A stretch of DNA of 64,000 bases from an uncultured Carboxylicivirga sp. (GTDB lineage Bacteria > Bacteroidota > Bacteroidia > Bacteroidales > Marinilabiliaceae), in assembly GCF_963668385.1 (NCBI RefSeq), contig NZ_OY764327.1, positions 2,108,001-2,172,000 on the forward strand, given 5' to 3'. Shown here piece by piece: positions 18,699-27,766 of this stretch. The translations under genes and the position numbers were made by a program. Each line of letters starts with the position of its first letter. Position 1 is the first letter of the stretch. A model generated the notes under the pieces. It had not been told where the DNA came from and did no database searches. It saw only the letters and a program-made list of their open reading frames with translations.

Positions 18699-20096
18699 AT
18701 GCTAAGAGAGAAAGAAAAGGTTGTATACAATGCCTTGGCTGCATTTGATGTTTTAATAGCATGGATATCATTTGAGTTGGCATTGTGGTTTCATTTTGAG
18801 CAGTTAACATTTATTAGAAATAAGGATTCAATTATACTGCACCTTTTAATTCTGGTAATATGGTTGGTACTTTCAAAGGCTCTTCGGTTAAATGAACTTT
18901 ATCGATCCCGACCTTATTCTATATTATTATTTAATGTTATTGTAATGGCTATTCTGGGAACAGGTATACTAGCATTAGCGGTTTTTGTATTTAATCTGTT
19001 CTATATTGGATTAATACCTATTCTGTATTTTGGTGGTATTGTAGCCTTACTTACGTTTATTGAGAAATTGGGGATATATCAATATATGAAAAGTGCTCGT
19101 AGAAGAGGACTGAATTATCGAAATATCCTAATAGTTGGTGATTCCTCAGCAAATAACCTGATTAATCAAATGAAAAATAATCCCGAATGGGGTTATCGCA
19201 TAATAGGTATTGTTGGTACAGATGAATTGAAGAAGAAGCAAATGAATGATGGTGCTTTCTTAGCCATGGATACAGATGTTGATCAAATATTGGAGTCTAA
19301 AACTATTGATGAGCTTATCTACTGTCAGGAAAAGGCACGAATGGAAGAGATTATGTCATTAATGACTAGTTGTCATGAAGTTGGTGTTATATTCAGGATG
19401 TCATCACCATTCTTTAACATGTTATCAAACAAAACACATATCCATTACTTTGATACAACTCCAGTATTAACCATATCAAATACTCCAATGGATTATTTAT
19501 CGCTTAAATTTAAAGCGATTTATGATTTCCTGGTTTCATTTATGGTAATTACCATTTTTTCACCTGTTTATATTGCTATTGCCATAGGAATCAAACTAAC
19601 TTCAAAAGGCCCTGTTTTCTTTAAACAAAAAAGGGTTGGTATTCGAGGTAGAAAATTCTGGGTATATAAGTTTCGTACAATGGTTACCAATGCCGAGGAA
19701 TTGAAGAAAGATCTAATGGAGCATAACGAAATGGATGGTCCTACATTTAAAATTACCAAAGATCCTCGAATTACCGGAATTGGGAACTTTTTACGTAAGA
19801 CAAGTTTAGATGAATTACCTCAATTTTTCAATGTACTCTTAGGTGATATGTCAATAGTTGGACCAAGACCTCCAGTACCAAATGAAGTGAAAGAGTATGA
19901 ACGTTGGCAGTTACGTCGTCTTTCGATGAAGCCTGGTATAACATGTATTTGGCAAGTTTCATCGTCACGTAACGATATTTCTTTCGAAGAATGGATGAGG
20001 ATGGATTTAGAGTATATAGATAACTGGTCTTTAAAGCTTGATTTTGTCATAATTCTTAAGACTATTAGAACTATGTTTAGAGCGGATGGAAAATAA
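18699..20096 (+). CDS. Polyprenyl-phosphate glycosylphosphotransferase (WcaJ-like initiator)
   Basis: Starts the repeat unit by moving a sugar-1-phosphate to undecaprenyl phosphate in the inner membrane. The 465-residue protein has four N-terminal membrane helices, a CoA-binding-like middle domain (NILIVGDSSANNLINQM), a re-entrant helix, and the bacterial sugar transferase domain at about 265-465: SKGPVFFKQKRVG, FWVYKFRTMV, TSLDELPQFFNVLLGDMS, IVGPRPP and PGITCIWQVSSSRNDISFEEW. All catalytic-core motifs are intact. Full length for the WcaJ/PHPT type. Sugar specificity, often glucose or galactose in homologues, cannot be settled here. Confidence 0.93.
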   Translation: MLREKEKVVYNALAAFDVLIAWISFELALWFHFEQLTFIRNKDSIILHLLILVIWLVLSKALRLNELYRSRPYSILLFNVIVMAILGTGILALAVFVFNLFYIGLIPILYFGGIVALLTFIEKLGIYQYMKSARRRGLNYRNILIVGDSSANNLINQMKNNPEWGYRIIGIVGTDELKKKQMNDGAFLAMDTDVDQILESKTIDELIYCQEKARMEEIMSLMTSCHEVGVIFRMSSPFFNMLSNKTHIHYFDTTPVLTISNTPMDYLSLKFKAIYDFLVSFMVITIFSPVYIAIAIGIKLTSKGPVFFKQKRVGIRGRKFWVYKFRTMVTNAEELKKDLMEHNEMDGPTFKITKDPRITGIGNFLRKTSLDELPQFFNVLLGDMSIVGPRPPVPNEVKEYERWQLRRLSMKPGITCIWQVSSSRNDISFEEWMRMDLEYIDNWSLKLDFVIILKTIRTMFRADGK

Positions 20097-20195
20097 TTCC
20101 ATTTTTTAGTTCTAATTTTGTTACTTTGTCTGCTGTACAATGTTTTTGATATAGCTTGAATTTGTGCTATTCTTAATTACAATCAGAAGATGTAA

Positions 20196-20999
20196 ATGCT
20201 AAAAGTATCTTATTATATAGTTTTGTTATTGGTTTTGGCAGGTTGTTCTCTCAATCCAAAACGACCGAATTTTGTCCCTGAAAAAAAGGAAATGGCTCAG
20301 TTATTAGCTGAAATTTATCAGGTAGAAGGTGCAATTTCTCAAAGTGGGCGAAGTTTCAATAGAAATGATGATAAAACCATTGGGTATTATAAAGATATTT
20401 TAGAGGAATATAATTTAACAAAGTTAGAATTTGACTCTGCTGTTAGTTGGTATTCATCTAATCCAGATCTTTTTTCAGAGGTATATGATGATGTTATCTC
20501 AATACTAAGTAAGCAAGATGCACTACTTAAAAAAGAAATAGCAGATAAAAGTAAAGAGAAAAAAGAAGCCATCGAAGATATTCCAAATGTTAAAGATCTT
20601 TGGGAGATGGCACGTAATTACACTTTGCCTTTATCAGAAGCTGATTCGATAGATGTGTTCTTCCCATTTAAAATATGCATAGATTCAATTCAGTCGGGTA
20701 TACTGAGATTGAATGCGGGGTATACGCTTATTAAAGGAAATGAATTAGATAGTGCACAGTTAAGAATGTATGTGTATTATGCTGATAGTACTGCTGATAC
20801 ACTGCAATATTGTATTAAGAAAACCTTTAAGAAGCAGATTGGAAATGTTTCGCAAACTATTCCTGAAGGAAAGATTTTAATTGGTATTGAAGGTTTACTT
20901 TTTGATCATGATACAACTAAAGTATCTAATGTTGAGATTGATGATGTAAAACTTACATTATTGCCAAAATTGGGTGCTGCCGAACTAATAAAAAGATGA
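20196..20999 (+). CDS. DUF4296 lipoprotein
   Basis: A 267-residue lipoprotein (lipobox LVLAGC, Cys17). After the lipobox, RPNFVPEKKEMAQLLAEIYQVEGAISQS is the typical start of DUF4296, followed by YYKDILEEYNLTKLEFDSAVSWYSSNPDLF. The C-terminal half is a separate beta-rich region of unknown type. The domain is known only from Bacteroidota and has no assigned function. Its end overlaps the next gene by four bases (ATGA). Confidence 0.8.
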   Translation: MLKVSYYIVLLLVLAGCSLNPKRPNFVPEKKEMAQLLAEIYQVEGAISQSGRSFNRNDDKTIGYYKDILEEYNLTKLEFDSAVSWYSSNPDLFSEVYDDVISILSKQDALLKKEIADKSKEKKEAIEDIPNVKDLWEMARNYTLPLSEADSIDVFFPFKICIDSIQSGILRLNAGYTLIKGNELDSAQLRMYVYYADSTADTLQYCIKKTFKKQIGNVSQTIPEGKILIGIEGLLFDHDTTKVSNVEIDDVKLTLLPKLGAAELIKR

Positions 21000-21538
21000 G
21001 AAAAATAACTTCTCATTACTCACTAAAGCCTGATGGAACTTGGGCAAAGCGGTCTGTCATAGAAGTAGATGATGGTGGTTTTATTACAAGCATTAGGGAA
21101 ATGGGAGATGATTTTGTTGAAGAACCGAATTTAGAGTATTTTCCTGGTATTATCATTCCATCATTTGTGATGGATGTTAAAAGTGAGTTAACTGACAAGC
21201 AAACAATTCTAAAATCGATCTCAGTAGGAACGCGTCGTTTTATCTTAGATAGATTACAAAATTTGCCAAATAATGTACAGTCTATTGTATCAGATAATAT
21301 TAATTCTGAGTCTGTACTAATTCCATGGCAAAGTTTATTAGAAGATAATATGTTAGGGATACCTTTAGCTAAAGCATTGCAAAAATACACTGTAAATAAA
21401 GCCTCGAAATATAAAATAGAGGATACATGGGGTGCGATAAAAGTTGGCTCAAATCCTGGATTAATTTTACTACAGGGAGTAGATCTAAAAACATTTAGCC
21501 TCACATCCAAAGTTTCTATGAGAGTATTAGTTGACTAA
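20996..21538 (+). CDS. Amidohydrolase-like protein lacking the catalytic domain
   Basis: A 180-residue protein that resembles only the outer parts of an amidohydrolase. The N-terminus gives the small beta-sandwich and YFPGIIIPSFVMD, where the normal chain has PGFVNxHxH; both metal-binding histidines are absent. The C-terminus, WGAIKVGSNPGLILLQGVDL followed by RVLVD, is the usual closing strand set of that superfamily. The whole metal-binding TIM barrel is missing. The frame is clean with no internal stop, and the gene overlaps the DUF4296 gene by four bases and precedes cysQ by eleven. It is either a decayed enzyme or a repurposed non-catalytic scaffold. Confidence 0.7.
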   Translation: MRKITSHYSLKPDGTWAKRSVIEVDDGGFITSIREMGDDFVEEPNLEYFPGIIIPSFVMDVKSELTDKQTILKSISVGTRRFILDRLQNLPNNVQSIVSDNINSESVLIPWQSLLEDNMLGIPLAKALQKYTVNKASKYKIEDTWGAIKVGSNPGLILLQGVDLKTFSLTSKVSMRVLVD

Positions 21539-21549
21539 AACATAGCATT

Positions 21550-22383
21550 ATGCATCAATTAACAATGATGGCGCTTAAGGCTTCCGTAGCCGGTGGTCAG
21601 GCCATAATGAAGATATATGAAAAAGAGGATTTTCAGGTGATGTTGAAGAGTGATAAATCTCCTTTAACTGAAGCTGATATCAATAGTAATTATGCTATTG
21701 ATGCTATTTTGAAAACTTCCCATATTCCAGTTTTAAGTGAAGAAGGTAAAGCTATTCCTTATGAGGAAAGAAAAGACTGGAGTAGGCTTTGGGTTGTTGA
21801 TCCTTTGGATGGAACCAAAGAGTTTGTAAAGCGCAGTAATGAGTTTACTGTAAATGTGGCCTTGGTCGAAGATCAAAAGCCAATAATGGGTGTAATTGTT
21901 GCTCCAGCTCTAAATTTAGTTTATTGGGGCGATGAGGATGGTGCATATCGTTCTGTATTACCATCAAAATGGTTGAAACAAACCCCAATGGAAGTAATCA
22001 CTGATTTATCTCCTGAACAGTTGCCTCATGATAGAACACTAGATTTTACGGTTGTGCGTAGTTTGAGTCACTTTAGTGAAGAAACTAAAGCTTATATGGA
22101 TAAGCTAGATGCTGTTGAACGATCAATTGTTAGTAAATCAATAGGTAGCTCGTTAAAAATGTGTTTAGTTGCTGAAGGAAAAGCTCAGTTATATCCTCGT
22201 TTAGGACCAACTATGGAATGGGATACTTGTGCTGGTCATGCAATTGTTGAAGCAGCCGGTGGTCAACTTCTAGATTGGAAAACTAAATTACCTATGTTGT
22301 ATAACAGACCCGAATTACTTAATAACTGGTTTATGGTTACTGGTGCAAACATAAAACCAAAAAAGTACTGGTTGGGTCATTAG
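21550..22383 (+). CDS. cysQ: 3'(2'),5'-bisphosphate nucleotidase (CysQ)
   Basis: Hydrolyses PAP, a by-product of PAPS-dependent sulfation, to AMP and phosphate. The 277-residue inositol-monophosphatase-fold protein shows DKSPLTEADINSN, LSEEGKAIP, VVDPLDGTKEFVKRSNEFTV (metal-binding DPLDGT), and WDTCAGHAIVEAAGG near the C-terminus, matching the CysQ subgroup (GTKEF). It is probably cotranscribed with the amidohydrolase-like gene. A PAPS-type sulfotransferase gene occurs later in the window and would generate its substrate. Confidence 0.92.
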   Translation: MHQLTMMALKASVAGGQAIMKIYEKEDFQVMLKSDKSPLTEADINSNYAIDAILKTSHIPVLSEEGKAIPYEERKDWSRLWVVDPLDGTKEFVKRSNEFTVNVALVEDQKPIMGVIVAPALNLVYWGDEDGAYRSVLPSKWLKQTPMEVITDLSPEQLPHDRTLDFTVVRSLSHFSEETKAYMDKLDAVERSIVSKSIGSSLKMCLVAEGKAQLYPRLGPTMEWDTCAGHAIVEAAGGQLLDWKTKLPMLYNRPELLNNWFMVTGANIKPKKYWLGH

Positions 22384-22488
22384 TATAATGATTATCAGAA
22401 TTGAATCGATAGAGGGAGCTTGTATTGATAAAATGTAAATATTGTTTTAACAATCCTTTTAAAATGATATTTAAGATATTTAAATGAC

Positions 22489-22517
22489 TTTCGCTTCGTC
22501 AATAATTTGTATCTTTG
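22489..22517 (+). promoter_or_regulatory. Promoter of pgk
   Basis: TATCTTTG at 22510-22517 fits TAnnTTTG; TTTCG at 22489-22493 is a plausible weak -33 element. The leader before the pgk ATG is about 30 bases. Confidence 0.7.
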
Positions 22518-22552
22518 CACCTCAATTGTTGAATTATTAAATCGCTTATCAA

Positions 22553-23728
22553 ATGGCTGCAATAGACAGTTTTAATTTCGCAGGAAAGAAGGCAATTATC
22601 CGTGTGGATTTCAATGTGCCTTTGAATGATAAATTTGAAATTACAGATGACACTCGTATTCGTGCTGCTGTGCCTACTATCAAAAAGGTATTGGCTGACG
22701 GTGGAGCTGTTATTTTAATGTCTCACTTGGGTCGTCCAAAAGGAGAGGCTAAACCAGAATTCTCATTGAAACACATCGTTGCACATTTGTCAGCTACATT
22801 AGGTGTAGATGTTAAAATGGCTCCAGATTGTATCGGTGATGAAGTAAAAGCTATGGCTGCTGATCTTAAAGGAGGCGAAGTATTGTTGTTAGAAAACTTG
22901 CGTTTCCACAACGAAGAAACTAAAGGTGATGAAGGTTTTGCTAAAGAATTATCTGAATTAGCTGATGTTTATGTAAACGATGCATTTGGTACAGCTCACC
23001 GTGCGCATGCTTCTACTACTATCATCGCTAAGTTTATGGATGAGAAAATGGCAGGTTACTTGTTAGATAAAGAAATTAAATTCTTAGGTGATACTGTTGA
23101 AAACGCTGAGAAGCCATTTGTTGCTATTGTTGGTGGAGCTAAAGTTTCTGGTAAATTGGAAGTTTTAAAAAGCTTAATCACTAAAGTAGATACTATTCTT
23201 ATTGGTGGTGGTATGGCTTATACTTTCTTAAAAGCTCAAGGACACGGTGTTGGTAACTCATTAGTTGAGGAAGATTTGGTTGAAACAGCTAAACAAATCT
23301 TGGCTGACGCTAAAACCAACGGTGTTAACTTCATGTTGCCTGTTGATAACTTGGCAGCTGATAAATTCGATAACGAAGCAGATATTCAAACTGTAGGTGT
23401 TGAAATACCAGAAGGTCGTATGGCATTAGACGTAGGTCCTGAAACAGTAAAAGCTTATTCTGCTGAAATCGCATCAGCTAAAACTGTTGTTTGGAATGGT
23501 CCTATGGGATGTTTCGAAATGCCTAACTTCTCAAAAGGTACTTTTGGAGTATGTCAGGCTGTGGCAGATTCTTCAGCTGTTTCAATTATCGGTGGTGGTG
23601 ATTCTGTTGCTGCTGTAAATCAAAGTGGTTTGGCTGATAAAATGAGCCATATTTCTACTGGTGGTGGTGCTTCTTTAGAATTCCTTGAAGGAAAAGAATT
23701 ACCAGGTGTTAAAGCTATCCGTGGATAA
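22553..23728 (+). CDS. pgk: Phosphoglycerate kinase
   Basis: Glycolytic enzyme converting 1,3-bisphosphoglycerate and ADP to 3-phosphoglycerate and ATP. The 391-residue protein has RVDFNVPLNDKFEITDDTRI (residues 17-36), LMSHLGRPKG, LLENLRFHNEE, NDAFGTAHRAHAST, GGAKVSGKLEVL, WNGPMGCFEMPNFSKGT and the C-terminal GGGDSVAAV and STGGGASLEFLEGK. All are canonical. Codon use is less AT-rich than that of the polysaccharide genes, as for a highly expressed gene. It has its own promoter and terminator and is likely monocistronic. Confidence 0.98.
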   Translation: MAAIDSFNFAGKKAIIRVDFNVPLNDKFEITDDTRIRAAVPTIKKVLADGGAVILMSHLGRPKGEAKPEFSLKHIVAHLSATLGVDVKMAPDCIGDEVKAMAADLKGGEVLLLENLRFHNEETKGDEGFAKELSELADVYVNDAFGTAHRAHASTTIIAKFMDEKMAGYLLDKEIKFLGDTVENAEKPFVAIVGGAKVSGKLEVLKSLITKVDTILIGGGMAYTFLKAQGHGVGNSLVEEDLVETAKQILADAKTNGVNFMLPVDNLAADKFDNEADIQTVGVEIPEGRMALDVGPETVKAYSAEIASAKTVVWNGPMGCFEMPNFSKGTFGVCQAVADSSAVSIIGGGDSVAAVNQSGLADKMSHISTGGGASLEFLEGKELPGVKAIRG

Positions 23729-23758
23729 TTAACGTATAACCAATTTTGTTGGTCACAA

Positions 23759-23788
23759 GCCTGTTGCTTTTTGCAGCAGGCTTTTTTT
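23759..23788 (+). terminator. Terminator of pgk (copy 1 of a duplicated terminator)
   Basis: GCCTGTTGC (23759-23767), a five-T loop, GCAGCAGGC (23773-23781), then seven Ts. The identical 30 bases occur again at 23.9 kb further on, at 27623-27652 (3.9 kb away). The stop codon of the convergent LuxR gene lies inside its T-tract. Confidence 0.9.
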
Positions 23789-25247
23789 AATTTAAGACTT
23801 TGTTTAACTCTTCTTTTATCTGGTTGCGATTATTAGTATTGAGCTTTCTGTAAATATTTTTAATGTGATATTTAATTGTATTTACTGATACGAATAATGA
23901 ATTAGCAATTTGAGAATTAGTTTTATCAGACATTATATAGCGTAGTACTTCAATTTCTCTATCAGTAAGATCAAATGCTGATCTTATTTCAACGTATTTT
24001 GATTCTTCTATTCTAAATTCATTCCTTTTTTTATTGGTTTCAATTTGTTTGTTTTTGTTCTGAAGTTCTATAAGGTATGATTTTATTTTTGATTGCATAA
24101 GTAAATTCTCCTTATTAAGGGTGCTCATACGAAACACGTTGGCATATGAAAGAACCATCATCTCAAATAATCCGCCTATTTTTAAAATCCACGAGCCAGT
24201 TAATAGGATGTCAAACCCAAAGGTGATGGGAATTGCGTATAATAATAAACTAAAAGTTAAAATACAATACGCAATGGTGAAGAATCGAGCATATTTATTT
24301 TTTTTGATGAATATGATGCTGAGTATCCAATAGTAAAAGCTTAATATAAACAGTAATGAAAGACCAATGGCAAAGAGAATGCCTGAAGGTTTAAATAAGC
24401 AAAGAGAAAAAAACAATGTAATACAACCGATAAGAGTATATTCAATGAAGCGTGATTTTTTAAATAATTCATTAATGTGTAGGAATCTGGAAGCAAAGAG
24501 ATGCCCACCGATAAACGCTAGGGATATATAGCTTACAATATCAAGATTTGTTAGTAACCAACCAGGAGGTAATAAGAAAACATGTATTCCATCTAGACAA
24601 ATAAAACCAATATTTAAGAAACAAACGGTTATGGCGTAATAGCCGAATATTGAATCTTGAAATTTTATGTAGTAAAAGAAGTTGAATAAAATTATTGCAA
24701 GAGAAAATCCATAGTAAAAGCTGAAAAAGAACCAAGCCTTTAATTCGCTATTTAAGTAGGTTTCATTATTATGGATGAAGAATAAAAAGCTAACATTTCG
24801 ATGGTATTTTACTTGAATATATACACGGTTAACACCGGGCTTGAGATTAATATAAAAAGCAAGATTTCTATTTATAATTTGCTTTTCCGATGATTTGATG
24901 TTGTTTCCTAGTTTGTAAAGTTGTGATAGGGTATCATGTTTGATAATGAAAATGTTGGCCATACTTATATATGGTTCTCTAACTTCGAATATGCATCTTT
25001 GAAGTTGAGTTTTATTATTGGTTGCGGTTATACAAATCCAATATATGCCATTGGTTAGACCATTGTTAAATGGAAGTTGATTAACGTGGGAAAATCGTCT
25101 ATTTAATACATTATGCCTGTTTATTTCATTTGATTTGTCATAAATAAATGAAATTGAATAAGGAATAGAGTTGTTGGTTTGTTCATAAGGTAATATTTTT
25201 TGGTATGTTAATATAAAACATAGCAATATCCAAATTCTTGCTGTCAT
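23787..25247 (-). CDS. 7TM-DISM receptor with C-terminal LuxR-type DNA-binding domain
   Basis: A single-chain membrane regulator. I choose the ATG at 25247, which gives a signal-like N-terminus (MTARIWILLCFILTYQ); upstream in-frame codons lack coding character. An extracytoplasmic beta domain of about 150 residues resembles 7TMR-DISMED. About seven membrane helices follow (7TMR-DISM_7TM), then a Lys/Glu/Asn-rich coiled coil, and at the end the LuxR helix-turn-helix: DLTDREIEVLRYIMSDKTNS, IANSLFVSVNTIKYHIKNIY. Such proteins probably sense an outside ligand and bind DNA directly. It is divergent from the T9SS protein gene, with paired palindromes between them. No histidine kinase domain is present. 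Confidence 0.85.
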   Translation of the reverse strand: MTARIWILLCFILTYQKILPYEQTNNSIPYSISFIYDKSNEINRHNVLNRRFSHVNQLPFNNGLTNGIYWICITATNNKTQLQRCIFEVREPYISMANIFIIKHDTLSQLYKLGNNIKSSEKQIINRNLAFYINLKPGVNRVYIQVKYHRNVSFLFFIHNNETYLNSELKAWFFFSFYYGFSLAIILFNFFYYIKFQDSIFGYYAITVCFLNIGFICLDGIHVFLLPPGWLLTNLDIVSYISLAFIGGHLFASRFLHINELFKKSRFIEYTLIGCITLFFSLCLFKPSGILFAIGLSLLFILSFYYWILSIIFIKKNKYARFFTIAYCILTFSLLLYAIPITFGFDILLTGSWILKIGGLFEMMVLSYANVFRMSTLNKENLLMQSKIKSYLIELQNKNKQIETNKKRNEFRIEESKYVEIRSAFDLTDREIEVLRYIMSDKTNSQIANSLFVSVNTIKYHIKNIYRKLNTNNRNQIKEELNKVLN

Positions 25248-25440
25248 AACGGTTAGGTTTGAATCTGATAAATTAGTCTTAACTTCAAATTGTTCTGTGA
25301 TAGGACTTATTGTAAAAGGAAAGTTACTAATGAATGATAACAATTGCCAGATATGTATAAATTAATATTTGATTCATTCATTTGTATTACTATTATTTAT
25401 TGTTTCTGATTTAATCAGCAAATAGGATAATAAAACAAAA

Positions 25441-25480
25441 CTACCCGGGTAGGATAGTGAATACTACCCTTAATGGGTGG
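25441..25480. promoter_or_regulatory. Paired palindromes, candidate operator in a divergent promoter region
   Basis: CTACCCGGGTAG at 25441-25452 is a perfect 12-base palindrome; CTACCC-TTAAT-GGGTGG at 25464-25480 repeats its half-sites around a five-base gap. The two centres are about 25.5 bases apart. They sit between the 7TM-LuxR gene and the T9SS gene, and are strikingly GC-rich for their surroundings, so a regulator binding site is likely. Which protein binds is inference. Confidence 0.5.
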
Positions 25481-25549
25481 GGCATCTCAATTTCAGCGAA
25501 CATATTTTAGTACAACAATTTTTTTTATCAAATCTAAAATTCTAATAAT

Positions 25550-27586
25550 ATGAAAGCTAAGATGTTTACTTTAAAAAAGGTTAGTTTATTCTGTGTTATC
25601 GCTTATTTATTTGTTAATGGTATATTAGCCCAAGGTCCAAGTGAGATTAGGTTAATTAAAAAGGCTGACATAGCTAGTGAAGCAAATATTAATCAGTTGA
25701 AGGCAGAAATAAATGGCCCTTCTTCAATATTATTTGAAGGAACGGAGAAAGAACTTATGAGTAATTTGGGTTTGCCATATTACTCAGAAGAAGATACTGG
25801 AGACCGAAGTTGTATGTTCGCCAGATATGCTGCCTCAGATGGACGAATTTGGATGGCTTCGTTTGTGATGGCTAAAAGTTTTTCCGAGTCACGAAAAATA
25901 AATCTCGAATCTCAAACAATGGAGATTGAATTTCCTAAACAAGAAATTGCGGTTAATATTGATGAGAGTTTGTTGCTAGTGCAAAGAGCTCAAAATTGGT
26001 TTGCAAAAGTAGAAATGGAATCAACAATTGTCTTAAAAAACACTCAGTATGGTGAATGGAAGGCTTTTGAATCTTATGATTTTGAAAGAATAGGGTGTGA
26101 TGAAGAAGGTAAACATGTTATTATTACCTTAACATTGACTCCATATAAAATAAGAGATTTAAGTGGAGAGAAAGATTGGTATGTTGTCCAAAGTCAATTG
26201 CATCATGAGATAAATATTGATAAACCTTATGAAGAGAATTTTACATTAGTTGGAAAAGGAAGAGTTGGTTGGTATATGGAAGACAGGGAGTTAAAATTGC
26301 AAACAGGTAGAGATGATATCAAATTACTTTCATATGGACCAACGGGTACGATTAATAATGGTAGTCAAAGTCTGGATTTAGGAGCAGGTTTATCTGGTGA
26401 CGTTTCTACAGATGGACCTGGTGTAGGTTTGGGTATTGATGTGGGATATAATAAAACATGGAGTTATACTGATATTACCATGACAGACCAGAGCTCATTA
26501 AGTTCTGGAATGGCTTATTGGAAGGAAGCATTTGTGTGCCCTCGTGGAAATTATATGTGGTGGCCTATTGTTGATTGGCCAGCTAATAATTCAAAAAATA
26601 GCTTTTATTCAGAGCCTGCAGCTGTATATAATACGACAAATATAACCAATGGAGTAAAGTTAAATGTTGACTGTAATTGTGTGGCGGCAGAAGACTTAAT
26701 AACAGGATATGTAGTTGCTGCAACAGTTCAACATAACTGGTTTGAGTTAAATATTTCTGCATCCTTAAGCTTTTTTAAGAATTATGCTCCTGAAACGCCT
26801 ACTATTCCATCAGGTAATATAAGTCATTGGGTTAATGAGTTATATACTTATCAGACTAGCGCTGTAGATGTTGATTGTAACGAAATGGAATATAATTTTG
26901 ATTGGGGAGATGGCTTGTATACTTTAGGGGGAAATGATCAATCTCACCAATGGAGTGAAGGTGGAGATTATGGTGTGAGAGTACAAGCTATTGATCAGCC
27001 ATTTGAAAGTGAGTCGCTATGGTCTCTTCCATTAGAGGTTCATATTAAATCTATTGTATCTATAGAAATTAATGGACAAGACAATGTTGAAGGCAATAGT
27101 TGTTCGTTGTATCAGTGTACGGCCTATTATAATTTTAACGAAGGAAATGCCTCAACAGTATTGCCTGAATGGTCTGTTATGTCTGGTGAAGATTATGCAT
27201 CTATTACATATGGTGGTATTCTTACAGTTGAGGATGTAGAAAGTGATCAAGTTATTATACTACAGGCCGATTATGAGGATCATGGAGTTAAAAAGACTGC
27301 TTATAAACAAGTGACGATAGATAAGGTATCCGCTATTGAAGAAAGAGACGTTATGCGTACCTTCCACTTGTATCCAAATCCATGTATGAATAAATTAATG
27401 ATTGCTTTTGATGATTTAGTAGTTAAGGATCATCATATATATATCTATTCGGTATCAGGAGAATTAGTGTTTAAATATTCAATTGCGTCTAATAAATCAG
27501 AGTGTGAATTGGATGTTTCATGTTTAAATTCTGGCATTTATATTGTTATATTTAATGGTCACCATTTGAAATTTGTTAAAAATTAG
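25550..27586 (+). CDS. Secreted multidomain protein with type IX sorting domain
   Basis: A 678-residue exported protein. The signal peptide ends VNGILA with Gln28 at +1. Residues 28-400 are not recognised; they include a Gly/Ser-rich amphipathic section (about 270-315). A PKD-like domain with FDWGDG lies near 410-500, an Ig-like (Big-type) domain near 500-595, and the C-terminus (LYPNP at about 606, then a last GIYIVIF strand) is a type A sorting domain, so the protein should cross the outer membrane by the type IX system and be anchored or released. Cysteines are frequent. Divergent from the LuxR receptor gene, which may control it. Confidence 0.8.
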   Translation: MKAKMFTLKKVSLFCVIAYLFVNGILAQGPSEIRLIKKADIASEANINQLKAEINGPSSILFEGTEKELMSNLGLPYYSEEDTGDRSCMFARYAASDGRIWMASFVMAKSFSESRKINLESQTMEIEFPKQEIAVNIDESLLLVQRAQNWFAKVEMESTIVLKNTQYGEWKAFESYDFERIGCDEEGKHVIITLTLTPYKIRDLSGEKDWYVVQSQLHHEINIDKPYEENFTLVGKGRVGWYMEDRELKLQTGRDDIKLLSYGPTGTINNGSQSLDLGAGLSGDVSTDGPGVGLGIDVGYNKTWSYTDITMTDQSSLSSGMAYWKEAFVCPRGNYMWWPIVDWPANNSKNSFYSEPAAVYNTTNITNGVKLNVDCNCVAAEDLITGYVVAATVQHNWFELNISASLSFFKNYAPETPTIPSGNISHWVNELYTYQTSAVDVDCNEMEYNFDWGDGLYTLGGNDQSHQWSEGGDYGVRVQAIDQPFESESLWSLPLEVHIKSIVSIEINGQDNVEGNSCSLYQCTAYYNFNEGNASTVLPEWSVMSGEDYASITYGGILTVEDVESDQVIILQADYEDHGVKKTAYKQVTIDKVSAIEERDVMRTFHLYPNPCMNKLMIAFDDLVVKDHHIYIYSVSGELVFKYSIASNKSECELDVSCLNSGIYIVIFNGHHLKFVKN

Positions 27587-27622
27587 ATAATCTGTTATTT
27601 AGTTTGATGATAGACCGAAATT

Positions 27623-27652
27623 GCCTGTTGCTTTTTGCAGCAGGCTTTTTTT
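27623..27652 (+). terminator. Terminator of the T9SS protein gene (copy 2)
   Basis: Same stem, loop and seven-T tail as the pgk terminator at 23759-23788, base for base across 30 positions. It ends the secreted-protein transcript 36 bases after its stop. Confidence 0.9.
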
Positions 27653-27737
27653 ATATAAAAACAATTGATGATTCGGCTTACGTGGTAAATCTTAATACTT
27701 ATATCTTGTTACTTGATACTTTTTTAAAACCTACTTG

Positions 27738-27745
27738 TATCTTTG
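27738..27745 (+). promoter_or_regulatory. -7 box of waaA promoter
   Basis: TATCTTTG matches TAnnTTTG; TTG at 27713-27715 may be the -33 element (22-base spacer). The waaA start follows about 20 bases downstream. Confidence 0.6.
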
Positions 27746-27766
27746 TAATTCACAAAACAGCGAACG

